A DNA stretch of 64,000 nt. It comes from Thermohalobaculum sp039184865 (GTDB lineage: Bacteria > Pseudomonadota > Alphaproteobacteria > Rhodobacterales > Rhodobacteraceae). This document shows, in pieces, positions 8,886 to 17,261 of this stretch. The stretch is from NCBI GenBank assembly GCA_039184865.1, contig JBCDAV010000024.1, forward strand, positions 17,576-81,575. Direction: 5' to 3'. The notes beneath the pieces were generated by a model. That model had not been told where the DNA came from, did not search any database, and saw only the letters and a list, made by a program, of their open reading frames with translations. The position numbers and the translations under genes were made by a program. Numbering within the stretch: the stretch's first letter is position 1; every line of letters begins with the position of its first letter.

Positions 8886-9239
8886 ATGACCAAAGCCCAG
8901 CCTAGAGTGATGAAGCCCGGCGAGATGAGTTTCGTGCCGCGTTTCGAGTACGGAGAACAGGCCGAGGTTGCGGTCGCGTGCGGTCCGGACGACGGAACCG
9001 CACTCGGATGCGGCTATGTCCGGATGAGCGGCGCGGAGATACCCTGGACGATCAAATATGACGAGATCGTTCTGGTGCTGGAGGGCACAATCACCATCCG
9101 GACGAAGTCGGGCGACCTCACGGCCAATGCACATGACTCGATCTGGCTGCCTGCGGGAACCGAACTGACCTATGTTTCGCCGGACTCGCTGCTGTTCTAC
9201 GCGATCCACCCGGCGAACTGGGCCGAGGCAGCAAAATGA
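8886..9239 (+). CDS. EutQ-like cupin domain protein
   Basis: Small single-domain cupin of 117 residues, resembling the C-terminal cupin of the ethanolamine-utilisation protein EutQ. The beta-barrel motifs are visible (WTIKYDEIVLVLEGTITIRT and HDSIWLPAGTELTY), but the usual metal-binding histidine set is incomplete. The start at 8886 follows AAAGGAC; an upstream ATG adds 12 residues without a good ribosome site. Its stop overlaps the next gene by 4 bases (ATGA), so it is translationally coupled to the FAD oxidoreductase and probably acts on the same pathway. Substrate unknown. Confidence 0.8.
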   Translation: MTKAQPRVMKPGEMSFVPRFEYGEQAEVAVACGPDDGTALGCGYVRMSGAEIPWTIKYDEIVLVLEGTITIRTKSGDLTANAHDSIWLPAGTELTYVSPDSLLFYAIHPANWAEAAK

Positions 9240-10552
9240 AGATTGAGACGCTGCCGTCAAACGACAAGACAAACGGCTGGAACGTCATACTGCCCGATCG
9301 CACACCGCATGCAGCACTCGATGCCGATTGCAACGCAGACTGGCTGGTGGTCGGTGGCGGCTACGCGGGCCTCGCCGCAGCACGGCGGCTTGCCGAGAAC
9401 CGTCCTGACGAGAAGATCGTGCTGGTCGATGCCGGGATCATTGGCGAGAACGCCTCCGGTCGCAACTCGGGTTTTGCGATCGATACACCCCATACGACCA
9501 GCGCCGATCCCGGTGAGTTGAAAAGCGCCCATGCGTACATGCGCCTGTCGCGCGCGGCCATCGCCTATCACAAGGAGCAGATCGACCGGTATGGCTTCGA
9601 CTGTGACTGGCATGTCGCCGGCAAGTACCAGACCGCCGTCACCGACAAGGGTCGGTCGGACATGCTCGAGCCGTTTTCGGTTGCGCTCGACGCCTTGGAT
9701 GAGCCTTACGAATGGATTGGCGGGGAGGACCTTGCCGCGCGCCTCGGCACCGTTCACTTCAAGCACGCGATCTACACGCCGGGCTGTGTGCTGTTGAACC
9801 CTGCAGCGCTCGTGCGTGGGCTGGCCGACAACATGCCCGAGAACGTCACGATCCACGAGGATACGCCGATCATCGAGATCGAATACCAGAACGGCGTGCA
9901 GGCCCGCACGCCCGGCGGAACGGTACGGGCACCGCGCATGATCCTTGGCGCCAACGGTTTCTCGGACCAGTTCGGCTTCATGAAGCAGAAATTCGTTCAC
10001 ATCGCCGCCCACGCCAGTATCTCCCGACCTCTGTCAGACTCCGAGATGGAGGCGTACGGTGTCGAGGAGCCCTGGGGCGTCACGCCGATCAATGCCGTGG
10101 GCTCCATCACATGCCGCTTCACGCGCGACCGGCGCATCCTGATCCGCAACCAGATGGACGTCGCGACCAGCCGATCAACGACGAAGGCGCGGCAGGGCCA
10201 GATGACCCGTCAACACAAGAAGCTGTTCGATGAATGGTTCCCGATGCTGCCGGAGGTCGAGATGGAGCACACCTGGACGGGCTTTGTCGCTTTGTCGCGG
10301 AACGGCGCCCCGGCCTGGGGTCAGGTTGCCTCGAATGTCTGGATCTGCGCCTGCCAGAACGCAATCGGTGTGACCAAGGGCACGATCTCTGGACTGCTCG
10401 CCGCTGATCTGGCGTGCGGGCGCGACAATCCGCTGATCGAGGACATGCGGGGCCTGGGTGAGCCGACCGATATCCCCGCGCGCTGGATGACCGAGATCGG
10501 CGCTCGCGTTCGTCTGGCCTGGGAAGTCTGGTCAAACCGGCACGAGGCATGA
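9236..10552 (+). CDS. FAD-dependent amine/amino-acid oxidoreductase (DAO/OrdL family)
   Basis: 438-residue flavoenzyme. The FAD-binding GxGxxG-type motif VVGGGYAGLAAARRLAE lies near residues 39-55, followed by the family's GENASGRNSGFAID segment and a C-terminal FAD motif near SNVWICACQNAIGVTKG. The nearest functional group is PuuB/OrdL-type gamma-glutamylputrescine oxidase and related amine oxidases. It overlaps the upstream cupin stop by 4 bases. The converging neighbours are the spermidine genes speD-speE, which makes a polyamine substrate tempting, but this is inference; many paralogues act on other amines. Confidence 0.85.
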   Translation: MKIETLPSNDKTNGWNVILPDRTPHAALDADCNADWLVVGGGYAGLAAARRLAENRPDEKIVLVDAGIIGENASGRNSGFAIDTPHTTSADPGELKSAHAYMRLSRAAIAYHKEQIDRYGFDCDWHVAGKYQTAVTDKGRSDMLEPFSVALDALDEPYEWIGGEDLAARLGTVHFKHAIYTPGCVLLNPAALVRGLADNMPENVTIHEDTPIIEIEYQNGVQARTPGGTVRAPRMILGANGFSDQFGFMKQKFVHIAAHASISRPLSDSEMEAYGVEEPWGVTPINAVGSITCRFTRDRRILIRNQMDVATSRSTTKARQGQMTRQHKKLFDEWFPMLPEVEMEHTWTGFVALSRNGAPAWGQVASNVWICACQNAIGVTKGTISGLLAADLACGRDNPLIEDMRGLGEPTDIPARWMTEIGARVRLAWEVWSNRHEA

Positions 10553-10582
10553 CGGTTCTATGGAGACGGTCGTATCCGCTAT

Positions 10583-10604
10583 GTCCCGGGCGAAGACCCG
10601 GGAC
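10583..10604. terminator. GC-rich palindrome between convergent genes (terminator or REP-like)
   Basis: GTCCCGGG-CGAAGA-CCCGGGAC is a perfect 8-bp stem with a 6-base loop, placed between the converging oxidoreductase and speE genes. No T-run follows on either strand, so it may be a REP-like element or a processing signal rather than a classical terminator. Confidence 0.5.
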
Positions 10605-10684
10605 CGCAAGCGTGTTCTCTAACTTCCCCCGGCGAGGCCAATCGTAGCCCGCAAGACGGCTACTCTTTTGTGTTTTCGATGTCC

Positions 10685-11530
10685 TTACGGCATCAGTTTC
10701 TGCACATATCCCGGCAATGCAAAGGCGCCCGAGTGGACCTCCGGCGTGTAGTAGTCCGTCTCGATCCCCGTCGCCGCGAAACGGCGAGACAGCTCCGAAA
10801 CTGAAACCTGCCGCGCCGGTCCGTTGGTGCCCCAGCCGAATGCCATCGGTCCGCCGGAATAGGTCGGCACGGTCGCAAGATAGCAGCCCCAGTCGTCGAA
10901 CAGCGCCTTGAACGCGCGCATCGTGTCGGTCAGTTCATCGCCCTGAACGAACGGCACGCCGTTTTGGGTGACGAGAATTCCGTGCTCTGTCAGGCACCGC
11001 GCCGCGTGGCCGTAGAACGTATGGGTGAAGAGCACCTCGCCCGGGCCGATCGGATCGGTCGAGTCGATTATGATCACGTCAAAGGCCCCGACGCAGTCGC
11101 GCATGAAGTCGGCACCGTCTGCGATCACGAGGTTCAGACGCGGATCCTCGAAAGCGCCCTGCGACAGCTTCGGCAGGAACTCCTTGCAGAACTCGACGAC
11201 GCCGGCGTCGATCTCGACCATCGTGACGTGCTCGACCGTCCTGTGGCGCAGCACCTCGCGCGCCATGCCGCCATCCCCGCCGCCGATGATCAGCACCCGC
11301 CTCGCCGACCCGTGAGCGAGGATCGGCACATGGGTTAGCATCTCGTGATAGATGAAGTTGTCGCCCTCGGTGGTCTGCACGACCCCGTCCAGCGTCATCA
11401 CCCGACCCCAGCGCGCGTTCTCGAACACCTTGATGCGCTGGTGTTCTGTTTCGCTGTCATAGAGCATCCGCTCGACGGACAATGATTGACGGTAGGACGC
11501 ATGCAGCGTCTCGTCCTCCCAGACGGTCAT
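10685..11530 (-). CDS. speE: Spermidine synthase SpeE (polyamine aminopropyltransferase)
   Basis: Transfers the aminopropyl group of decarboxylated S-adenosylmethionine to putrescine. The 281 residues match the bacterial family. Visible motifs are QRIKVFENARWGRVMTLDG, VLIIGGGDGGMAREVLRH (dcSAM binding), the acidic VEID, and DVIIIDSTDPIGPGE with the catalytic aspartates. The start at 11530 forms an ATGA overlap with the speD stop and follows GAGG; longer in-frame extensions run through speD and are not real. It is coupled to speD, so both enzymes of spermidine synthesis are made together. Confidence 0.96.
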   Translation of the reverse strand: MTVWEDETLHASYRQSLSVERMLYDSETEHQRIKVFENARWGRVMTLDGVVQTTEGDNFIYHEMLTHVPILAHGSARRVLIIGGGDGGMAREVLRHRTVEHVTMVEIDAGVVEFCKEFLPKLSQGAFEDPRLNLVIADGADFMRDCVGAFDVIIIDSTDPIGPGEVLFTHTFYGHAARCLTEHGILVTQNGVPFVQGDELTDTMRAFKALFDDWGCYLATVPTYSGGPMAFGWGTNGPARQVSVSELSRRFAATGIETDYYTPEVHSGAFALPGYVQKLMP

Positions 11531-12054
11531 TGCTGAGCCTCGACCAGCCCGAGGCCGCGACGGAATTCTTTCACACGCACATCGTCCGTGGCGAAGGCCG
11601 CACTGAGGACATCGACCGCCTTCCACGGCTCGGCATCGCCGCACATGAAGACATCGAACGCGCCGTAGCCGATCTCGGGCCACGTGTGCACTGAAATGTG
11701 GCTTTCGGCGAGGACCGCAACGCCGGAGACGCCCTGCGGCGAGAACTTGTGCGTGTGGATGTGCAGAAGCGTGGCGCCGCAGGCCGCGACACATGCGCGG
11801 AACGCCTGCTGAATGCGCACCTCGTCGTCGAGTCCGGTGCCGTTGACCACCTCGATGATCAGGTGCGTTCCGGCAAAGACATCCTTGCCGTCACGAATGA
11901 AATGATCCTCGCGATCCGCATCGAACAGATCGGTCCCGGCGACCACCTTGAACGGTGCAGAATCGTGAACGGCCGTGCGGCCGAGGTTGGAATCTTCCTC
12001 ATGGGCGCCTGTCTCCAGACCGATCCCCAGTTGGAAGAGGTTGGCGTCCGACAT
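11527..12054 (-). CDS. speD: S-adenosylmethionine decarboxylase proenzyme SpeD
   Basis: Makes decarboxylated SAM for SpeE. At 175 residues it is a class 1B-like pyruvoyl enzyme with an N-terminal extension of about 50 residues relative to the 120-130-residue Bacillus/Thermotoga type. The self-cleavage site is AESHISVHTWPE, with Ser118 expected to become the pyruvoyl group, followed by GYGAFDVFMCGD. The start follows GGGGGAG. It is the first gene of the speD-speE pair and divergent from the oxidoreductase at 12290, with about 235 bases for promoters between them. Confidence 0.95.
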   Translation of the reverse strand: MSDANLFQLGIGLETGAHEEDSNLGRTAVHDSAPFKVVAGTDLFDADREDHFIRDGKDVFAGTHLIIEVVNGTGLDDEVRIQQAFRACVAACGATLLHIHTHKFSPQGVSGVAVLAESHISVHTWPEIGYGAFDVFMCGDAEPWKAVDVLSAAFATDDVRVKEFRRGLGLVEAQQ

Positions 12055-12289
12055 GGCGCTCCCCCTTCATACCAGCAGATGAATCCAGAGGTCCCTTAGC
12101 GCCCCCCCAAACGACATTCCCCGCTTGGAGTTGGGATCGGTTCCCCTCATGCGAAGGCGCCGTCTATGGATGCGCCTTGATTCGCGCAAGAGGCCTTACA
12201 CGCGCGCCAAAAGGGAGATACGAATTCGACCTCGCGCCGTCCGAGGCGGCCCGTGGAATCTGGCGTGCGAACGCAAAGGAGCGTAGGCG

Positions 12290-13303
12290 ATGACACGTAA
12301 TCTGGCCAACCGCAGGGTCGTTCTGTCGAGCAGACCGAAGGGCGTGCCGCAGGCCGATCACTTTACGGTTGACGAAGTGCCGGTTCCGGATCTCGGCGAC
12401 GGCGAAGTTCTGGTCCAGACGCTGTTCTGGTCGGTTGACCCTGCGATGCGCGGATGGGCCAACGATGCCCCGAATTATCTGCCGCCGGTGACCATCGGAG
12501 ATCCGATGCGCTCTTTCGCCGTCGGGCGGGTCGTGGCGTCCCGCAATGCCGACTATGCCGAGGACGATTTGGTGCACGGGATGCTCGGCTGGCAGCGCTA
12601 TGCGATCTCGGATGGCTCGAACATCGACCGTAAGGTGGCGGATTCCGGGTTATCGCCTTCTCTCGCCCTGGGCGTTCTGGGCCTGAACGGTGTGACGGCC
12701 TATTATGGATTGCTGGATGTCTGCGATCCGAAGCCGGGCGAGACCGTTGTGGTCTCGACCGCTGCAGGTGCTGTAGGTGCGGCGGTTGGCCAGATCGCCA
12801 AGATCAAGGGCGCGCGGACCGTCGGGATCACCTCGTCGCCCGAGAAGATGGCGCTTTGCCGTGAGAAGTTCGGTTATGACGCCGTGATCAGCTACCGCGA
12901 TCAGGACGTGGCGGAGGCCCTGGCCGAGGCCGCACCCGACGGCGTGCACTGCTATTTTGACAACACCTGCGGGCCAATCAGCGATGCCGTGATGACGAAG
13001 CTGGCTCTCGGCGCACGGATCTGCATCTGCGGCACGGCGAGCCTGACCGATTGGAACCCGATCCCTGTCGGGCCGCGTGTGCACCGTCAGTTGCTGGTGG
13101 CGCGGGCGCGGATGCAGGGTTTTCTCGTGCTCGACTATCAGGACCGGTTCGGCGGGGCTATTGACGCACTCTCGGGCTGGATCAGGGACGGACGGCTGAA
13201 CTTCGAGGAGCATATTCTGGAGGGCGCCGATGCTGCCCCCGGCGCGATCGACATGCTCTATCGCGGGCAGAATTCGGGCAAGCTGCTGATCCGGGTGGAT
13301 TGA
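12290..13303 (+). CDS. Zinc-free NADP-dependent oxidoreductase (MDR, CurA/leukotriene B4 12-hydroxydehydrogenase group)
   Basis: 337-residue medium-chain reductase that likely reduces the double bond of alpha,beta-unsaturated ketones or aldehydes with NADPH. The N-terminal SRPKGVPQADHFTVDEVPVP and the cofactor loop VVVSTAAGAVGAAVGQIAKIKGARTVGI (near 150-177) are typical of the group, and there are no zinc-binding cysteines. The start ATG follows AAAGGAG. It is divergent from speD and has no obvious partner, so the physiological substrate is open; aldehyde detoxification is the common assignment. Confidence 0.88.
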   Translation: MTRNLANRRVVLSSRPKGVPQADHFTVDEVPVPDLGDGEVLVQTLFWSVDPAMRGWANDAPNYLPPVTIGDPMRSFAVGRVVASRNADYAEDDLVHGMLGWQRYAISDGSNIDRKVADSGLSPSLALGVLGLNGVTAYYGLLDVCDPKPGETVVVSTAAGAVGAAVGQIAKIKGARTVGITSSPEKMALCREKFGYDAVISYRDQDVAEALAEAAPDGVHCYFDNTCGPISDAVMTKLALGARICICGTASLTDWNPIPVGPRVHRQLLVARARMQGFLVLDYQDRFGGAIDALSGWIRDGRLNFEEHILEGADAAPGAIDMLYRGQNSGKLLIRVD

Positions 13304-13646
13304 ATAGGCTTCTAACGCTCACGGTCCCTGCTTTTGCAGGACGAATGTTTCGCGGGAGGATCGCTCAGTCTGGGGAAAGCTCGGCCTGGAGTGCTCGCCT
13401 TCGTGGTTGCTAGGTGGCGCGTGAGACCCGCAGGTGAACGGTCCGTCAGTTTGAGGCTGAGCCCTCGACGCTAGTCAGGTCCGCGAAAGAGCCGACCGCA
13501 TAGACGTCGCGACGCGCCTGCGATGTTGGTCGTTACTGTGCCGCCGCCGAGATATTGGCGAACACCGCATGTTCGTCGTCGAGGTATCCGAAGCGTAAGG
13601 CCGGCAGACGAAATTCTGCGTTCGATTGGGAAGACTGCCTTCCGCG
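13304..13646. other. Intergenic between convergent genes, no gene recognised
   Basis: 343 bases with no credible protein frame. There is one weak imperfect hairpin around 13323-13341 (TCCCTGC-TTTT-GCAGGA) that might help terminate the reductase transcript. Nothing else stands out. Confidence 0.4.
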
Positions 13647-14843
13647 TCAGCCAGCCGCCTCCGGCACCGCGGCACCGCGCGCCATGAGAACCTCGATCTC
13701 GGCAGAAGCATAGCCCAGATCTGCCAGAACCTGTGCCGTATGCTCTCCGAGCCGCGGCGCCCCGCGGCGATACTCTGTTGGCGTCCCATCGAACTTTGCG
13801 GGCGGGCGCGTTTGGCGCACCGATCCCGCATCCGGATGAACGTGTTCCACGATCAAACCGTTCGCCTCGATCTGCGGGTGTCGGATCATCTCGCGCCGGG
13901 TCAGCACCGGGGCGTGCGGCACGTCGAACCGGTCAAGCCGCTCGATCCATTCCGCGTTGGTCCGCTCAAGCAATGCCTCCTGCGTCATCGCGAGGCGCTC
14001 GTTCTTGTATTCTTCGAGGCCCGCCGATGTCAGGAAGCGCTCGTCTGACTTCCACTCGGGCTTGTCACAGGCATCGGCCAGCTTTTCCCAGTCGACCCGC
14101 CGAAATGCCGCGACCGAGATGTAGCCGTCCGCCGTCTCGTAGATCAGGTCGATGAAACTCTGCGCCGTTTCGCGCTCGAGTTCGTGCCCGACGAAAGTGT
14201 GGCCGCCCATATCCGACGACCAGAGGAAATGCACCACCGTGTCGAGCATGCTCAGATGGATGTGCTGGCCTTCGCCCGATCGCTCCCGCGCGAACAGCGC
14301 CGCCGTGATCGCCTGCGCCATGGTGAACCCGGTCAGTTTGTCGGGCACGATCGTCCGCACCAGCGCCGGGCGTTTGTCATCCGAGCCCGCCTGAACAGAG
14401 GTTAGCCCCGACAGCGACTGGATCAGCGGATCGAAGACCGGTTTGTGCGCGTAGGGGCCGGTCTCGCCAAAGCCGCAGATCGAGGCATAGATGATCTTCG
14501 GATTAGCCGCCTTGGCGTCATCGTAGCCGATCCCCAACCGGTCCGCGACACCCGGGCGGAAGTTCTGCAGAACAACGTCGGCCGTCGCGTAGAGTTTCAG
14601 CAATGCCTCGCGTGCGCCGTCCTTCTTGAGATCGAGGACGACCGAGCGCTTGTTGCGGTTGTTGTTGAGAAACGACGCCGAAAAACCGCCGCGCCGCGTC
14701 GCGACGTGCCGGGCATTGTCGCCAGCTGGGCTCTCTACCTTGATCACGTCGGCGCCCTGATCGCCCAGGATCATGCCGCAGAGCGGGCCGGAGATCATGG
14801 TCGAAAGATCGATGATGCGGATACCGTCGAGGGGGCCGGGCAT
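13647..14843 (-). CDS. Class III CoA-transferase (CaiB/BaiF family)
   Basis: 398 residues. It moves CoA between organic acids through an aspartyl-CoA intermediate. The N-terminus GIRIIDLSTMISGPLCGMILGDQGADVIKVE and the segment VVLQNFRPGVADRLGIGYDD are diagnostic; the catalytic aspartate is expected in the GFTMAQAITAAL region, where the sequence reads PDKLTGFTM. It is not the oxalate enzyme, which lies elsewhere in this window. It is 67 bases downstream of the fumarase-like beta subunit and follows a sulfatase, so it may activate a dicarboxylate or hydroxy acid made by those enzymes. Substrate unknown. Confidence 0.88.
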   Translation of the reverse strand: MPGPLDGIRIIDLSTMISGPLCGMILGDQGADVIKVESPAGDNARHVATRRGGFSASFLNNNRNKRSVVLDLKKDGAREALLKLYATADVVLQNFRPGVADRLGIGYDDAKAANPKIIYASICGFGETGPYAHKPVFDPLIQSLSGLTSVQAGSDDKRPALVRTIVPDKLTGFTMAQAITAALFARERSGEGQHIHLSMLDTVVHFLWSSDMGGHTFVGHELERETAQSFIDLIYETADGYISVAAFRRVDWEKLADACDKPEWKSDERFLTSAGLEEYKNERLAMTQEALLERTNAEWIERLDRFDVPHAPVLTRREMIRHPQIEANGLIVEHVHPDAGSVRQTRPPAKFDGTPTEYRRGAPRLGEHTAQVLADLGYASAEIEVLMARGAAVPEAAG

Positions 14844-14910
14844 GGCAGAAGTCCTTGCTCTGGTAGATCCGTCAAACGTAGGGCGTGCCGCGGCGATTGG
14901 AAAGCGCGGC

Positions 14911-15579
14911 TCAGATCAACTCGTCGGTACGGTCATCCGTCTCGCCGAAACGCTTCAGCGTTGCCGGGCGGGTGCCTTCGTAAGCCGCAATCAGACCGGG
15001 GGCGATCTTGGCGTTTTCGCGTTCGAACAAACAGTTCCCGGCGAGGTCCGAGGCCACGATGAACGGTCCCATGTTGTTGCACTTCAGGACCCACATCGCC
15101 TGCGCCATGCCGAGTTCCTCGGCCCAGTGGACCGCCTCGACATTCTCCACGCCGCGCCCGAGCAGCGCGCCGGTCCCGTAGCCGACCGTCGTCAGGTAGA
15201 CCGCGCCGTTCGGAACGAAATGCTCCTTGTAGGTTTCGGGCGACATGCCACCCTTGCCGACCACCAGTTTCGCGCCGGACTTGGCAAACCACTCTCCGAT
15301 CCACTTGGCGAAGCGGAAGCTCGCCGTGGCCGTCACGGCGCCCATGGTGAACGAACCGTCCTTGTTGATCGTCGCGGCCGGAGAGCAATGGAAGTTCGCG
15401 GCACTTTCGTGCGGCAGCTCCATCGGGATGTTGGCCTTCTCTTCGAGCGCGCGCATGTAGACGCCTTCGCGCGCCGTGTACATCAGACCGTCGAGATAGA
15501 CGATGTCACCGAGGCGCAGTTCCGCGAGCGCCTCCGGGGTCGGCGTGGTCGAAAGCCTGATTTTCCGCGGGGACGCCAT
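14911..15579 (-). CDS. Beta subunit of class I fumarase / L(+)-tartrate dehydratase, without its alpha subunit nearby
   Basis: 222 residues matching the C-terminal domain of iron-sulfur hydro-lyases (FumA/B C-terminus, TtdB), which provides part of the substrate site. Signature stretches are LRLGDIVYLDGLMYTARE, VTATASFRFAKWI and VVGKGGMSPETYKE. The alpha subunit (TtdA-type), which carries the [4Fe-4S] cluster, is normally adjacent but is absent here: the next gene upstream is the sulfatase (56-base gap) and downstream the CoA-transferase. It may pair with an alpha subunit elsewhere, or be a remnant. The intact frame argues against decay. Confidence 0.82.
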   Translation of the reverse strand: MASPRKIRLSTTPTPEALAELRLGDIVYLDGLMYTAREGVYMRALEEKANIPMELPHESAANFHCSPAATINKDGSFTMGAVTATASFRFAKWIGEWFAKSGAKLVVGKGGMSPETYKEHFVPNGAVYLTTVGYGTGALLGRGVENVEAVHWAEELGMAQAMWVLKCNNMGPFIVASDLAGNCLFERENAKIAPGLIAAYEGTRPATLKRFGETDDRTDELI

Positions 15580-15635
15580 GCTGGGAAAGGATCAGAAATC
15601 GGCTGTCGCGTCCAGAGTGCTCGTTGTCATGTGGT

Positions 15636-17039
15636 CTATCGGCTATCCGCGGGCGTGAAATTCCACTGCTCCAGTTCCAGCAACGCTTCGCGCCCGCCGA
15701 GTTTCTCGATCAGCACCGCTTGATCGGCATGTGCCTGGCGATCGACCTCCTCGGGATCGAGGATGGCGTGCAGACGTGCGCGCCCTTCCGCCAGAAGGTC
15801 GGGCGTTTCGGTCGCGAGATTCCGGCTTTCGTCGGGGTCAGATGCCAGGTCGAAAAGTTGCGCAGGGTAACCTTGCGCGTAATGGACGTATTTGTAATGA
15901 CCCCACCGCAGCAGGGTCATGCCCACCGGGCAGCCGCCATCGTGGTATTCGCTGATGACAGCGCGGTCCGGATCGGCAGGACCTAAGAGCGATCGGCCCG
16001 AGAAACCCTTCGCCGGTGTGTCCGAAGTCACCGTTTCTGTGATCGTCGGCGCGAGATCGATCAGGCTGACCGGATCGTCGCGTCGGTGGCCCGTGGCAAT
16101 CCCCGGCCCTGCCACGATAAGCGGTATACGTGCGGCGTCCTCATACATCGTAGACTTGGCCCAGAACCCCTTGTGGCCGAGCATCTCGCCATGATCCGAG
16201 GTGAAGATGACCACCGTATTCTCGGCCTGTCCGGAAGCCTCGAGCGCTGCCAGAACCTGACCGACCTGATCGTCGAGGAACGCACAAAGCGCGAAATAGG
16301 CCGCCCGGCCGATCCCGCGTGTCTTCGTCGTGAAATGCACGTCATGATCGAAGAACTCCGCAATCTCGGCCAATATGGGATGGTCGGGGATTGGATCAGC
16401 GTCGCCCTCAAAGGCTGCCGGATCGAAGCGGTCGAAGTATTCCTGCGGCGCAATCAGCGGATAGTGCGGCGAGAGATAGCTGACGAAGGTGCACCAGGGC
16501 CTCTCGGGCGCTGCGGCGAGCCAGCGGCATGCCTCATCCGTTACGCGCCGGTCGAACCGCGTGTAATCGGTCTCGCCCGGACCGATCATCTCGGACATCT
16601 CGGCCGTGGCGTCGTAGCTTGGCAGCGGCTGGCGCAGCAGACCCTGAACCCAGCCGATGCCGTCGGGGATATGAATGGGTTCGATCTGGCGGTCGAAGCC
16701 CGTCGGATCATGCTGGCTGCGGTAGTGCAGCTTGCCGATCGAGGTCACGGGTACATCGTGAGCCTGCAAGTGATGGCCCCAGCCCGGAACCCGCCCGTCA
16801 TAAGCCTCGGCCGAGGACCAGTATCCGATCTCGTGCAGGTTGCGGCCGGTTGCGATGGCGGCGCGGGTCGGCACACAGATCGGCGATGGCGTGTAAGCGG
16901 CGTTGAACTGCACGCCGCGCGCCGCCAAGGCGTCGATATTGGGCGTCACCGCCGTACCGGTCGGATAGCGTCCCGGCGGGTAGCAGCCGAGGCCCCAGGT
17001 CGAAAGCTCGTCGGCCATGATCAGCAGGATATTCGTCAT
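15636..17039 (-). CDS. Sulfatase-family hydrolase (arylsulfatase/choline-sulfatase-like)
   Basis: 467 residues. It hydrolyses sulfate (or phosphonate) esters using a formylglycine. The maturation motif CVPTRAAIATGRN is present with Cys55 as the residue to be oxidised. Metal ligands are visible in LLIMADEL (about 6-13) and FTSDHGEMLGHKG. The start at 17039 follows GAGGA. No signal peptide is evident, so it is probably cytoplasmic and needs a separate formylglycine-generating enzyme, not present in this window. It is followed by the fumarase-like subunit and CoA-transferase, suggesting a shared catabolic route. Substrate unknown. Confidence 0.9.
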   Translation of the reverse strand: MTNILLIMADELSTWGLGCYPPGRYPTGTAVTPNIDALAARGVQFNAAYTPSPICVPTRAAIATGRNLHEIGYWSSAEAYDGRVPGWGHHLQAHDVPVTSIGKLHYRSQHDPTGFDRQIEPIHIPDGIGWVQGLLRQPLPSYDATAEMSEMIGPGETDYTRFDRRVTDEACRWLAAAPERPWCTFVSYLSPHYPLIAPQEYFDRFDPAAFEGDADPIPDHPILAEIAEFFDHDVHFTTKTRGIGRAAYFALCAFLDDQVGQVLAALEASGQAENTVVIFTSDHGEMLGHKGFWAKSTMYEDAARIPLIVAGPGIATGHRRDDPVSLIDLAPTITETVTSDTPAKGFSGRSLLGPADPDRAVISEYHDGGCPVGMTLLRWGHYKYVHYAQGYPAQLFDLASDPDESRNLATETPDLLAEGRARLHAILDPEEVDRQAHADQAVLIEKLGGREALLELEQWNFTPADSR

Positions 17040-17261
17040 CGCCGTGTCCTCGATTTCGGTGCGTGCCCGGCATGGACCTTAAGGGCGGCAGGCGGGGGCA
17101 CCAGCGAAAACAGGTGAATGAGTCAGTCTATCCGAGACTGGTGGCGCGTTTGATAGCTATGCTGAAGCGTCGTCAGCGCGAAGCACGCAATTTCCACGCG
17201 ATCTGACGCGCGAACTTCAGCCCCTGAAGCGTCGCAGGGTCCGCCAATGCGACCAATGCCG

